Below are positions 9,461 to 20,380 of a stretch of 64,000 bases of DNA, piece by piece; position 1 is the stretch's first letter; each line of letters begins with the position of its first letter. Position numbers and translations under genes: made by a program. Source of the stretch: Amycolatopsis solani (GTDB lineage: Bacteria; Actinomycetota; Actinomycetes; Mycobacteriales; Pseudonocardiaceae); assembly GCF_033441515.1 (NCBI RefSeq), contig NZ_JAWQJT010000003.1, forward strand, positions 744,001 through 808,000. The letters run 5' to 3'. The notes below the pieces were generated by a model that ran no database searches, was not told the origin of the DNA, and saw nothing but the letters and a program-made list of their open reading frames with translations.

Positions 9461-9488
9461 GTCGGTGCCGTGTGGGATGCTCGCGGGC

Positions 9489-10265
9489 ATGCGGATCGCC
9501 ACGTGGAACGTGAACTCCATCGTCCCCCGCCTGCCGCGCGTGCTGGAGTTCCTGGAGCGGACGGCCCCCGACGTGCTGTGCCTGCAGGAGCTGAAGAACA
9601 CCACCGAGAAGTTCCCTTTCGCCGAGGTGGAGGCGCTCGGGTACGAGGTGGCGGCGTACGGGCTCGGGCGTTGGAACGGCGTCGCCGTCGTGTCCCGGGT
9701 AGGGCTGGCCGACGTGGTCCGCGGGTTGCCTGGCGAGCCTTCTTTCGAAGGGGCCGCCGAGGCGCGTGCGGTCGGCGCCACGTGCGGCGGCGTGCGGGTG
9801 TGGTCGGTGTACGTGCCGAACGGGCGCGAGCCGGACAACCCGCACTACGCGTACAAGCTGGAGTGGCTGGAGTCGTTGCGGTCCCTGGTGTCCGCGGAGA
9901 TTTCGTCGGGCCCGTTCGCGGTGCTCGGCGACTTCAACGTGGCCCCGACCGACGCGGACGTGTGGGACATCGCGCTGTTCGCGGAGTCGACGCACGTGAC
10001 TCCCGCCGAACGCGAGGCCTTGGCCCGGCTGCGGAAACTGGGGTTGTCGGATGTGTTCCCGCGGCCGTTGAAGTACGACCACCCCTTCACGTACTGGGAC
10101 TACCGGGCGGGGAACTTCCCGAACAACAAGGGCATGCGGATCGACCTGGTGTACGGCAACGAGGCTTTCACGTCGGCGGTGACGGATTCCTATGTGGACC
10201 GGAACATGCGGAAGGGGAAGGGCCCTTCGGACCACGCGCCGATCGTGGTGGACCTGGACCTCTGA
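9489..10265 (+). CDS. xth: Exodeoxyribonuclease III
   Basis: Endonuclease/exonuclease/phosphatase-fold DNA repair enzyme, 258 residues. It acts as AP endonuclease and 3'-5' exonuclease in base excision repair. Metal- and phosphate-binding motifs are all present in order: ATWNVNS (4-10), CLQELK (the catalytic Glu), GDFNVAPTDADVWD, RIDLVYGN and the terminal SDHAPIVVDL with the general-base His. The ATG is 6 bases after a weak GCGGGC-type site; the in-frame extension upstream overlaps the terminator of the previous gene and is rejected. It is followed 42 bases later by a lipoprotein gene on the same strand. Confidence 0.94.
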   Translation: MRIATWNVNSIVPRLPRVLEFLERTAPDVLCLQELKNTTEKFPFAEVEALGYEVAAYGLGRWNGVAVVSRVGLADVVRGLPGEPSFEGAAEARAVGATCGGVRVWSVYVPNGREPDNPHYAYKLEWLESLRSLVSAEISSGPFAVLGDFNVAPTDADVWDIALFAESTHVTPAEREALARLRKLGLSDVFPRPLKYDHPFTYWDYRAGNFPNNKGMRIDLVYGNEAFTSAVTDSYVDRNMRKGKGPSDHAPIVVDLDL

Positions 10266-10307
10266 GGCCGGCGTAACAGGCGGGGCCACGCCGCCGACTT
10301 GGGGCTC

Positions 10308-10948
10308 ATGCGCTTCGCGGTGTTCGTTTCCGCCTTCGCCCTGCTGACCTCGGCCGGGTGCGGCGCCGTCGTCGCCGGACAAGCGGTGCCCGCCCCGGTG
10401 GCACCGTCGTCCGCCGCGCCGGTCAGCGGTCCCGAGTCGGCGGGGTTCCGCAAGGTCGTGGCCGGCGCTTCGCGGGTCGGCGGTGCGGGAACCGGCGCAC
10501 CGCTCTCGCAGGCCGAGCGGCAAAGCTGGGACCCGGCCCAGCAGACCGCCGCCGTGCGGGCGATCGACTGCGCGCCCGGCAGTTCCGACCCGCTCGCGGG
10601 GCACGACGACCGTTCTTTGCCGCTCGTCACGTGCGGGCAGACCGACAACACGGCCTACGTGCTCGAACCCGAGTTCCTGCCCGGGAGCGAGGTGACGGAC
10701 GCGACGGCCGGCTACGACCAACAGCGCGGGCAGTGGGTCGTGAACCTCACGTTCAACGCGGAGGGCACGAAGATCTGGGCCGACTTCACGAGCAAGAACA
10801 CCGGACAGCAGGCCGCGTTCGTCGTGGACAGCCAGGTCGTCTTCGCGCCGAACATCCAGGTCGCGATCCTCGACGGCATCACTCAGATCACCGACAGCAA
10901 GTTCACCGAGCAACGCGCCCGCGAGCTGGCCCGCAAGATCAGGGGCGG

Positions 10949-10952
<4 letters not shown>
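10308..10952 (+). CDS. Lipoprotein with SecDF P1 head-like domain
   Basis: 214-residue exported lipoprotein. The signal peptide ends in a lipobox, SAGC (Cys18), after FALLT. A low-complexity Ala/Pro/Ser linker follows to about residue 45. The C-terminal half resembles the periplasmic P1 head subdomain of SecD (EPEFLPGSEVTDATAGYDQQ, then WVVNLTFNAEGTKIWADFT, QAAFVVDSQVVFAPNIQ and ITDSKFTEQRARELARKI). Stand-alone copies without the SecD channel occur in Pseudonocardiaceae; their function is unknown. It converges on the PH-domain protein gene with a 4-base overlap of the two ends. Confidence 0.8.
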
Positions 10953-13207
<2,255 letters not shown>

Positions 13208-13211
<4 letters not shown>

Positions 13212-13837
13212 GACCGCTCCTCCGTGCCGCTGTCCCGATTCTGCACCTGGTCGCGGATGTGCGCCTCGGCCAGCTTCTCCACGTACTTCGCGACCACGTC
13301 GACCTCGAGGTTGACCAGGTCGCCCGCTTCGCGCCCGCCGAGCGTGGTCGCTTCGAGCGTGGTCGGGATCAGCGCCACCTTGAACCGGTCGTCGGTGACG
13401 GCGGCGACGGTCAGCGAAATCCCGTCGACCGCGATCGAGCCCTTCTCGACCACGTACCGGGCCAGGTGCCCCGGCAGCGCGAAGGTCGTCACGCCGGTCT
13501 CGTCGCGAGAGAGGAACACGCCCGTCCCGTCGACGTGGCCCTGCATGATGTGCCCGCCGAGCCGGCCGCCGGCCGGGGTCGCGCGTTCCAGGTTGACCCG
13601 GTCGCCGACCGCGACCTTGGCCAGGCTCGAGCGCTTCAGCGTCTCGTCGACGACGTCGACGGTGAACTCGCCGTCACCCACCTCGACGACCGTGAGGCAC
13701 ACGCCGCTGACCGCGATCGAGTCGCCGTGCCCGGCGTCGCTGGTCACCAGCGGGCCGCGGACCCGCAGCCGCGCCGCGTCGGTCAGCTGCTCGACCGAGG
13801 TGACCTCGCCGATCTCCTCGACAATGCCGGTGAACAC
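13208..13837 (-). CDS. ribE: Riboflavin synthase alpha chain
   Basis: 209-residue enzyme that dismutates two lumazines to riboflavin and the pyrimidine precursor. The characteristic N-terminus [12 protein letters not shown] is present, read from a GTG. Two lumazine-binding repeats show as [13 protein letters not shown] with [13 protein letters not shown], and [12 protein letters not shown] with the partner [12 protein letters not shown]. The start has a perfect AAGGAGG site 6 bases upstream. The 79 bases between it and rpe are too short for, and show no sign of, an FMN riboswitch. First gene of the rib block ribE-ribBA-ribH. Confidence 0.95.
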
Positions 13838-13916
13838 GTCCTGCCTCCTTGTGAGCCGCTGCTCCCCATCCAACACCCGCCGCGGCCCGGTGGCTTCTCC
13901 GGTGCCGCCCGGCCGG

Positions 13917-14603
13917 TCAGCCGGCGCGGCCGCGGGCCGCCTGCTCGCGCAGCGCGGCGACCGCTTTGCCCGGGTCGCCGGCGCCGTAGACGGCGGACCC
14001 GGCCACGAAGCAGTCGACGCCCGCCTCCGCGGCCTGCTCGATGGTGTCGGCGTTGATGCCGCCGTCGATCTCGACGACCAGCTTCAGGTGGCCGGTGTCG
14101 ACCAGCCGCCGCGCGGTGCGGACCTTCTCCAGGACGTCCGCGATGAACGACTGCCCGCCGAAGCCCGGCTCGACCGACATCACGAGCAGCGTGTCGTAGT
14201 GCTTGAGCGCGTCGAGCCACGGTTCGAGCGCGGTGCCCGGCTTGAGCGAGAGGCCGGCCTTCGCCCCGGTCGCGCGCAGGTTCTTCGCCAGCGCGATCGG
14301 GTCCTTCGCGGCCTCGGCGTGCACGGTGACGTTGTAGGCGCCCGCCTCGGCGTAGCCGATCGCCCAGCGGTCCGGGTCGTCGATCATCAGGTGGCAGTCG
14401 ATCGGCACGTCGGTGCTCTTCAGCAGCGCCTTCACGACGGGCAGGCCGAGGGTCAGGTTGGGCACGAAGTGCGCGTCCATGACGTCGACGTGGACCCAGT
14501 CGGCTCGGGTCTCCCCGCCCGCGGCGACGGCGGCGATCTCCTCGCCGAGCCGGGCGAAGTCCGCGGACAGGATGCTGGGGGCGATCAAGGGTCGGTCTGC
14601 CAC
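13917..14603 (-). CDS. rpe: Ribulose-phosphate 3-epimerase
   Basis: TIM-barrel epimerase of 228 residues that interconverts ribulose-5-phosphate and xylulose-5-phosphate in the pentose phosphate pathway. Metal and catalytic motifs are complete: [13 protein letters not shown] (8-20), [39 protein letters not shown] and [12 protein letters not shown], then GSAVYGAGD for phosphate binding. GTG start. It lies 79 bases upstream of ribE on the same strand, and ribulose-5-phosphate is also the RibB substrate, so the linkage is functionally sensible. Equivalent to Rv1408. Confidence 0.95.
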   Translation of the reverse strand: MADRPLIAPSILSADFARLGEEIAAVAAGGETRADWVHVDVMDAHFVPNLTLGLPVVKALLKSTDVPIDCHLMIDDPDRWAIGYAEAGAYNVTVHAEAAKDPIALAKNLRATGAKAGLSLKPGTALEPWLDALKHYDTLLVMSVEPGFGGQSFIADVLEKVRTARRLVDTGHLKLVVEIDGGINADTIEQAAEAGVDCFVAGSAVYGAGDPGKAVAALREQAARGRAG

Positions 14604-14709
14604 GTCCCGAGTGTAGGAGGCGGCTGCTAACGCTCGCTAACCGGTTGTGACCAGGATCTGGCTCCGGAGAGGGAGGTGTGCGCCACTCCGTCCGCCCTAG
14701 GCTCGCCGC

Positions 14710-15909
14710 ATGTCCGGATTCTTCCCTTCCCTGGCGCGGATCGGCAGCTACCGCGGCCTCCCGTTCGCCGTCGCGGGCGCTCTCCTCATGGTGCCGGTGT
14801 CCCCCTTCGCGTTCGCCGCGGCGGTGTCCGTCGAAGCGGATTCGCGGGTCCGGGCGCTGCTCGCCCTGCTCGCCATCGCGGTGCTCACGGGTCTGCTGGG
14901 CCTGCTGGGGCCGGTGCGTCGCCTCGGCATCGGGCTGGCGAACCTCCTGCTCGGCACCGCCGTCCCCGCGCCGGCCGGGCGGCCCGACGCCGGCACGCGG
15001 CTGCGCTCGGGCCTGTGGCTCGCCCTGCACACGCTGGTCAGCGGCGTGCTGTTGACGGTCCTCGCGTTCCTCGGGCTGGGCCTGCTCGTCCCGGCGGTGT
15101 GGCTGGCCGGCGGGCAGGACCGGATCAGCCTGTTCTGGGACGACGTCCCGCTCGGCGGGTGGACGGTCCCGTTCGGCGTGGTGCTGCTCTTCGGCGCGGT
15201 CGTGCTGGTCGCGGGCGCCACCCGCGCTTTCCGCGCCGGCGCGGAAAGCCTGCTCGGCCCGTCGGACGCCGAACGCGCGGTCCTCGCCGAGCGCCGCGCG
15301 GCCGTGCTCGCCCAGCGCAACCGGCTGGCCCGCGAGCTGCACGACTCGATCGGGCACACGCTGACGACGTCGACCATCCAGGCGGCGGCCGCGGCCGGTC
15401 TGGTCGAGACCGAGCCCGCCCAGGTGCGGCGCGCGCTCGGCACGATCGAAGAAGCCTCCCGCGCCGCGCTGGAGGACCTCGACCACGTGCTGGGCCTGCT
15501 TCGCGACGAACCCGCGGCGAAGGAGCCGCAGCGCACGCTGGCCGAAGTCGACGTCCTCGCCGTGCGCGCCCGCGAAGCCGGGCTCGACGTCCGCCTGGCC
15601 GTCGCCGGGCCGGTCGCCGCGCTGCCCGCCGCGGTGTCGCGGGAGGGCTACCGGATCGTCCAGGAAGGGCTGACCAACGCGCTGCGCCACGCCGGTCCCG
15701 GCGCGGTGGACGTCCGGGTCGAGGCCGGGCCGGACCACCTCGCCATCGCCGTGGTCAACGCGCTGGCGGACGGGCGGCCGCGGACCGCGCGGCACGGGCT
15801 GACCGGGCTCGCCGAGCGCGTCGAAGCCCTGCGCGGCGAGCTGGCGGCGGGCCCGGACGGCGAGCGGTGGCGGTTGCGCGCGACCATCCCGCTGCGAGCG
15901 GGCGCATGA
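14710..15909 (+). CDS. Two-component sensor histidine kinase (HisKA_3 type)
   Basis: 399-residue membrane kinase. The N-terminal half has four or five hydrophobic segments (about 12-35, 42-70, 96-130, 155-172) with little extracellular loop, suggesting membrane or intramembrane sensing. The dimerisation domain contains RLARELHDSIGHTLTTSTIQ with phospho-acceptor His211, typical of NarL-type partner kinases. The ATPase lobe shows REGYRIVQEGLTNALRHA (N box) and HGLTGLAERVEALRGEL (G box). The ATG overlaps nothing upstream; the stop overlaps the response regulator start as ATGA. The signal is unknown. Confidence 0.92.
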   Translation: MSGFFPSLARIGSYRGLPFAVAGALLMVPVSPFAFAAAVSVEADSRVRALLALLAIAVLTGLLGLLGPVRRLGIGLANLLLGTAVPAPAGRPDAGTRLRSGLWLALHTLVSGVLLTVLAFLGLGLLVPAVWLAGGQDRISLFWDDVPLGGWTVPFGVVLLFGAVVLVAGATRAFRAGAESLLGPSDAERAVLAERRAAVLAQRNRLARELHDSIGHTLTTSTIQAAAAAGLVETEPAQVRRALGTIEEASRAALEDLDHVLGLLRDEPAAKEPQRTLAEVDVLAVRAREAGLDVRLAVAGPVAALPAAVSREGYRIVQEGLTNALRHAGPGAVDVRVEAGPDHLAIAVVNALADGRPRTARHGLTGLAERVEALRGELAAGPDGERWRLRATIPLRAGA

Positions 15910-16565
15910 CCCCGTCGGTGCTGCTCGCCGACGACGAACCGCTGGTCCGCACCGGGTTGCGGGCGCTGCTGGAACAGCAGGGCCTGCCGGTGGTCGGCGA
16001 AGCGGCCGACGGCGCCGAGGTGCTGCCCGAGGTGCGCCGGTGCCGCCCGGACGTCGTGCTGATGGACGTCCGGATGCCCGGCACCGACGGCATCGAGGCC
16101 ACCCGGCAGGTGCTGGCCGCGCTCGGCGACCCGCCGAAGATCCTGGTCGTCACGACGTTCGACAACGACGACTACGTCCGCGATGCCCTGCTGGCCGGCG
16201 CCAGCGGGTTCCTGCTGAAGCGGGCGCGCAAGGAGGAGATCGCGCACGCCGTCCGGACCGTCGCCGCCGGGGAGTCGCTGCTGTTCCCCGAAGCGATCCG
16301 GCGGCTGGTGACCGCGCGGCCGGCGGGCGGGCGGTACGCGCGGGCGGCGAAAACGCTTACCCGGCGCGAAGCCGAGGTGCTCCGGCTGGTCGCCGGCGGA
16401 CTGTCCAACCAGGACATCGCGGCGGCGCTGGTGATCAGCCTGGAGACGGTGAAGACCCACGTGGGCAACATCTTCGCGAAGCTCGGCGCCGGAAACCGGA
16501 GCCAGGCGGTGGTCATAGCGTACGAATCGGGCGTCGTCCGGCCGGGACACCTCGCCGGTCAATAA
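15906..16565 (+). CDS. NarL/LuxR-family response regulator
   Basis: 219-residue partner of the preceding kinase. The receiver domain has the acidic pair DDE (9-11), phospho-acceptor Asp54 (VVLMDVRMPG), the switch Thr in VVTTFDND and the conserved Lys in GFLLKRA. The C-terminal LuxR-type helix-turn-helix is LTRREAEVLRLVAGGLSNQD followed by LETVKTHVGNIFAKL. It starts inside the kinase stop codon (ATGA), so the two are made together. No target can be read from the sequence; the alkaline phosphatase gene follows 157 bases downstream but no Pho-box-like repeat is evident. Confidence 0.93.
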   Translation: MTPSVLLADDEPLVRTGLRALLEQQGLPVVGEAADGAEVLPEVRRCRPDVVLMDVRMPGTDGIEATRQVLAALGDPPKILVVTTFDNDDYVRDALLAGASGFLLKRARKEEIAHAVRTVAAGESLLFPEAIRRLVTARPAGGRYARAAKTLTRREAEVLRLVAGGLSNQDIAAALVISLETVKTHVGNIFAKLGAGNRSQAVVIAYESGVVRPGHLAGQ

Positions 16566-16722
16566 CCGACGTGCTCCCGGTCACCCGCGGGAAGTCATGA
16601 GTTCGGCCAGCGGACACCCGCCCGTCACCTCGCGTCCCTGCGCGGCACACATGCGCGAGGACTAATGACCCGTGTCCGAAATCCGGGCGATTACCTCTCG
16701 AAGTCCCCATACGAGGAGAACC

Positions 16723-18117
16723 ATGGCTTCGCTGTTCGCCGGCCGCCGCCGGTGGCTGGTCGCGGGCGCGCTCGGCGCCGCGCTGGTCGCCGCCGCCCCC
16801 GTCGCACTGGCCACCAGCGGCTCCGACAACGCCGACGCGCGCTCGTCGGCCGGCACCGGTGACCGCACCAACGACGTCCGCTCCGCGATCCAGGGCGGGC
16901 ACGCCCGCAACGTGATCCTGTTCATCGGCGACGGCATGGGCCAGTCGGAGATCACCGCGGCCCGCAACTACGAGCGCGGCGCCGCCGGCCGGCTTGCGAT
17001 GGACGAGCTGCCGCTCACCGGCGACTACACCACCTACGCCGTGGAGCAGAACAACCCGGCCAAGCCGAACTACGTGACCGACTCGGCCGCGTCCGGCACC
17101 GGCTGGGCCACCGGCACCAAGACCTACAACGGCGCGATCTCCGTCGACGCGTACGGCAACGACGTCCCGACGATCCTGGAGATCGCCAAGCGCAACGGCC
17201 TGCGCACCGGCGACGTCACCACCGCCGAGGTCCAGGACGCGACCCCGGCCGTGCTCGGCTCGCACGTCGTCAACCGCGACTGCAAGGGCCCGGTCGAGAC
17301 GACCGCGAAGTGCGCCAAGAACGCCAAGGAGAACGGCGGCCTCGGCTCGATCTCCGAGCAGCTGGTGCAGACCCGCCCCGACGTCCTGCTGGGCGGCGGC
17401 GCGAAGTACTTCAACCAGCCGGTGACGGCGGGCAAGTTCAAGGGCAAGCCCGTGCTGGAGCAGGCCAAGGCGGCCGGCTACACCGTCGTGAACACCGCGG
17501 CCGACCTGGCCGCGGCGAAGAAGGGCAAGCCGGTCCTCGGCCTGTTCGCCGAGGGCAACCTGCCGGTCAACTGGACCGGCCCGGCGGCCGTCCACGGCGG
17601 CACCGCGCCGGCGCGCTGCACCCCGAACCCGAAGCTGCCGGCGGCTCAGCCGAAGCTGGCCGACCAGACCCGCAAGGCGCTGGAGCTGCTCGACGATCGC
17701 CGCAGCGACAAGGGTTTCTTCCTCCAGGTCGAGGGCGCGAGCATCGACAAGCAGGACCACGCGGCCGACCCGTGCGGCCAGATCGGCGAGACGGTCGACT
17801 TCGACGCGGCGATCGCCGCGGGCACGGCGTTCGCCCGCAGCCACCCCGACACGCTGGTGCTGGTGACCGCGGACCACGGCCACAGCAGCCAGATCGTCGA
17901 GCCCACGGCCACCCCGGGCCTGACCGCGACCCTCGTCACCAACGAGGGCGCGAACATGACGCTGGCCTACGGCACCGCGGAAACCGGCGGCTCGCAGTCG
18001 CACACCGGTACCCAGGTGCGCATCGCGGGCCTCGGCCCGCAGGCGGCCAACATCGTCGGGCTGACCAACCAGACCGACCTGTTCGGGACCCTGAAGCGGG
18101 CCCTTCGCCTGCGCTGA
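16723..18117 (+). CDS. phoA: Secreted alkaline phosphatase
   Basis: 464-residue exported phosphomonoesterase of the E. coli PhoA superfamily. The signal peptide (about 1-33) has an RRR stretch before the hydrophobic core, so either Sec or Tat export is possible. Metal-binding NVILFIGDGMGQSE, nucleophile Ser121 within TDSAASGTGWATG, and later QVEGASIDKQDHA and LVTADHGHSSQ give the full active site for two Zn and one Mg. Start chosen at the ATG with GAGGAG 5 bases upstream (aCGAGGAGaacc). A hairpin terminator follows. Its job would be phosphate scavenging outside the cell. Confidence 0.93.
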   Translation: MASLFAGRRRWLVAGALGAALVAAAPVALATSGSDNADARSSAGTGDRTNDVRSAIQGGHARNVILFIGDGMGQSEITAARNYERGAAGRLAMDELPLTGDYTTYAVEQNNPAKPNYVTDSAASGTGWATGTKTYNGAISVDAYGNDVPTILEIAKRNGLRTGDVTTAEVQDATPAVLGSHVVNRDCKGPVETTAKCAKNAKENGGLGSISEQLVQTRPDVLLGGGAKYFNQPVTAGKFKGKPVLEQAKAAGYTVVNTAADLAAAKKGKPVLGLFAEGNLPVNWTGPAAVHGGTAPARCTPNPKLPAAQPKLADQTRKALELLDDRRSDKGFFLQVEGASIDKQDHAADPCGQIGETVDFDAAIAAGTAFARSHPDTLVLVTADHGHSSQIVEPTATPGLTATLVTNEGANMTLAYGTAETGGSQSHTGTQVRIAGLGPQAANIVGLTNQTDLFGTLKRALRLR

Positions 18118-18121
18118 GTGG

Positions 18122-18159
18122 TGGGGCAGGCCCCCGGTTCCTTCCGGCGGCCTGCCCCA
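18122..18159 (+). terminator. Hairpin terminator after alkaline phosphatase gene
   Basis: Arms TGGGGCAGGCC (18122-18132) and GGCCTGCCCCA (18149-18159) are exact complements around a 16-base loop, starting 4 bases past the stop. No T-run, typical of high-GC terminators. Confidence 0.7.
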
Positions 18160-18219
18160 TGCCCCCGGGCGTCGCGGCTCCCTAGCGTGGGAAAGACCAA
18201 GACACCAGGGGGTTTTCTC

Positions 18220-19314
18220 ATGCGGAAGTCAGTGCGCGCCGTCACCGCCGGCACGCTCGCCGTCCTGCTCGCCGCCACGACCGCGGCGCCGGCGTTCGCG
18301 GCCACCACGCCGGTGCAGGCGAGCCTGGACGTCCTGACCGCCCAGGACGGCGTACCGGGCGCGGCGGCGGTCGTCCAGGACGGTTCCCGGACGCGGGTCA
18401 CGCGCAGCGGAACCGGGGACGTCACCACCGGGAAGCCGTTCCCGCGCAACGGTTCGTTCCGCGCGGGCAGCGTGACCAAGACGTTCGTGGCGACGATCGT
18501 GCTGCAGCTCGTCGGCGAGGGCCGGGTGAAGCTGGACGCGCCGGTCGAGCGCTACCTGCCGGGCCTACTCCCGGACCGGCGGATCACCGTGCGGCAGCTG
18601 CTCCAGCACACGAGCGGGCTCTACAATTACACCGAAGACCTCGACCTGTCGGACCCGGAGGTCCTGCGCCATCGCGGCGCGGAGCCGGCCGAGCTGGTGG
18701 CGATGGCCCTGAAGCACCCGGCGCTGTTCCCGCCCGGCACGAGCTGGTCGTACTCGAACACGAACTACATCGTGGCGGGGATGCTCGCCGAGCGCGTGAC
18801 GGGCCACCCGCTGGACGCCTCGATCGCACACCGCATCACGCGGCCGTTGGGCCTGCACGACACGTACCTCCCCCGCCGCGGCGACGAGAAGCTGCCGGCC
18901 CCGCACGCGGTGGGGTACGCCCCGATCGGCGGGAAGCTCGTGGACTTCAGCGACTTCGACGCAACGATCGCGGGCGCGGCGGGCGGCCTGATCAGCACCC
19001 CGGCCGATCTGGACCGGTTTTACGGCGCGCTGCTGGGTGGGCGGTTGCTGAGGCCGGCCGAGCTGGCGGAGATGCGCCGGACGGTGCCGGCGGACCTTGG
19101 CGTCCCGGGCGCGGGGTACGGGTTGGGGCTGGGGAGCATTCCGGTGTCGTGCGGGGAGTTCTGGGGCCACCAGGGCGGGATCATCGGCTTCACGAACCTG
19201 GCGGGGGTCGGCCCGGCGGGGCGCCGGGTGACGGTGGTGCTGAACGAGAACCCGACCCCGGCGGCCACGAACCAGCACCTGCTGGCGGCTGTGGACGCGG
19301 CGGTGTGTTCGTAG
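18220..19314 (+). CDS. Secreted serine hydrolase (beta-lactamase / DD-peptidase family)
   Basis: 364-residue class C beta-lactamase-fold protein of the kind annotated as D-alanyl-D-alanine carboxypeptidase in Streptomyces. A Sec signal peptide covers about 1-27 (ending AFA). The active-site motifs are SVTK (Ser84, Lys87), the YSN triad in WSYSNTNYIVAG and HQG in GHQGGIIGFT. Because KTG is replaced by HQG, esterase or D-aminopeptidase activity is as likely as true carboxypeptidase activity. The ATG has an aGGGGG site upstream; earlier in-frame codons overlap the phosphatase terminator. Confidence 0.88.
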   Translation: MRKSVRAVTAGTLAVLLAATTAAPAFAATTPVQASLDVLTAQDGVPGAAAVVQDGSRTRVTRSGTGDVTTGKPFPRNGSFRAGSVTKTFVATIVLQLVGEGRVKLDAPVERYLPGLLPDRRITVRQLLQHTSGLYNYTEDLDLSDPEVLRHRGAEPAELVAMALKHPALFPPGTSWSYSNTNYIVAGMLAERVTGHPLDASIAHRITRPLGLHDTYLPRRGDEKLPAPHAVGYAPIGGKLVDFSDFDATIAGAAGGLISTPADLDRFYGALLGGRLLRPAELAEMRRTVPADLGVPGAGYGLGLGSIPVSCGEFWGHQGGIIGFTNLAGVGPAGRRVTVVLNENPTPAATNQHLLAAVDAAVCS

Positions 19315-19882
19315 GACCGGCGGGGCTTGCGGGTGGACAGCGGTCGTGGCACAGCGATGCCTGGCTGCCGGTGGCCGACGCCAGGCTGCCAGCGGTCCAG
19401 CAGCGCTCGCGGCCCGGCGACGCCCGCTCGCCTGGCCAGGCGGGGCCTGGCACCCCCGCGGCCGGTAGGCCCCGGCGCTCTCAGCACGGCGACCGAGCGG
19501 CTGGCGGCCCGGCACCCGCCCGGTGGTCCGGCAGCCTAACCAGCGCTCGCAACACGGCGGCCGGGCCAGCCGGCCGCCAGCGGGTGGTCCGGAATTGTCG
19601 GTGGTCACCGGTAGCGTGGAAAACGGGGGCGCCCCCGCGGCCGGGTGCTCTGCTCAACGAGGTCGCAGGTCCACCGCCGCAAGCGCAAGGCGGTCGCGAC
19701 TCAAGCGAGGTCGCGGTGCAAGCGAGGTCGCGGCCCCAGCGCGACCGCGGGTCAAGCGAGGTCGCAGGTCCACCGCCGCCGCAAGCGCAAGGCGGTCGCG
19801 GCTCAAGCGAGGTCGCGGGCCCGGCGCCGTCGCAGGCTCAGCGCGACCGCGGCCCCACTCCGCGAAGTCCGCCGCCGCCGGC
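19315..19882. other. 568-base gene-free interval with GC-rich repeats
   Basis: Apparent open frames here are simple consequences of extreme GC content and repeats; none has a ribosome site or recognisable product. The left half is irregular GC-rich DNA with runs such as GGTGGTCCGG; the right half consists of the repeat block described next. Confidence 0.6.
19654..19840. repeat. Degenerate ~98-base tandem repeat built of CAAGCGAGGTCGC units
   Basis: A block starting TCAACGAGGTCGCAGGTCC at 19654 recurs 98 bases later at 19752 (TCAAGCGAGGTCGCAGGTCC), including the following CACCGCCGC...AAGCGCAAGGCGGTCGCG. Within each copy the shorter unit CAAGCGAGGTCGCGG is itself repeated two or three times, interleaved with CAGCGCGACCGCGG. 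It lies just past the 3' end of the flavoprotein gene. Slippage or an expanded terminator-like structure could explain it. Confidence 0.7.
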
Positions 19883-20380
19883 TCAAGGCAGCAGGTCGAG
19901 CGCCTCGGTCCACGGCCGCCGCACGTCGAGCCGGTGCAGCGTCACCCCGGCGCTCGCGAGGGTGTCGAGGTGGCGCTGCCACGCCGGGTGGTGCTCCCGC
20001 GTGTCCTGGATCTGGTACGCCACCACGATCGTGATCCCCGGCGCGCCCAGCACGTCGCCGAGCACTGTCAGTGCCTGGTTGTCCGCGATGCCCAGCGCCA
20101 GTTTCGCCACCGAGTTGGCCGAAGCCGGCGCGAACAGGAACACCTCCGGGTCCGGGTGCGGGCGTGGCTCGCCCGGCAGCCGGGAATCGCTGCGGACCGG
20201 GAGGTCCGTGCACGCCGCGACCTCCGCCAGCGCGCCGGTCGACGACAGCCAGCGCATCGCCGTCGGCGTCAGGGTGATCGCCGTCCGCCAGCCGCGGTCG
20301 GCCGCGGGGCGGGCCAGCTCGGCCGCGAACCGGACGTCCAGTCCGCCGCACGAGCCGGCCACCAGCCCGAGGTTCCTCAC
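19883..20380 (-). CDS. Flavoprotein (CoaC/UbiX-like fold)
   Basis: 165-residue member of the flavoprotein fold shared by phosphopantothenoylcysteine decarboxylase and related FMN enzymes. It begins [20 protein letters not shown] and carries FLFAPASANSVAKLALGIADNQALT, which matches the FMN-binding PATANT-like segment and the conserved Asp/Asn loop. The canonical catalytic His/Cys of CoaC are not obvious, so the reaction is unknown. GTG start forms a GTGA with the rsmB stop. The true pathway enzyme coaBC lies elsewhere in this window. Confidence 0.8.
   Translation of the reverse strand: MRNLGLVAGSCGGLDVRFAAELARPAADRGWRTAITLTPTAMRWLSSTGALAEVAACTDLPVRSDSRLPGEPRPHPDPEVFLFAPASANSVAKLALGIADNQALTVLGDVLGAPGITIVVAYQIQDTREHHPAWQRHLDTLASAGVTLHRLDVRRPWTEALDLLP

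Noticed and set aside
13838..13916. FMN riboswitch upstream of ribE
   Set aside because: The gap is 79 bases, too short, and shows none of the conserved RFN-element blocks.
16566..16722. Pho box upstream of alkaline phosphatase
   Set aside because: No direct repeats of the GTTCACC type with correct spacing were found.
19654..19840. Possible CRISPR array
   Set aside because: Repeats are degenerate, nested and lack unique spacers of uniform length; no cas genes are nearby.
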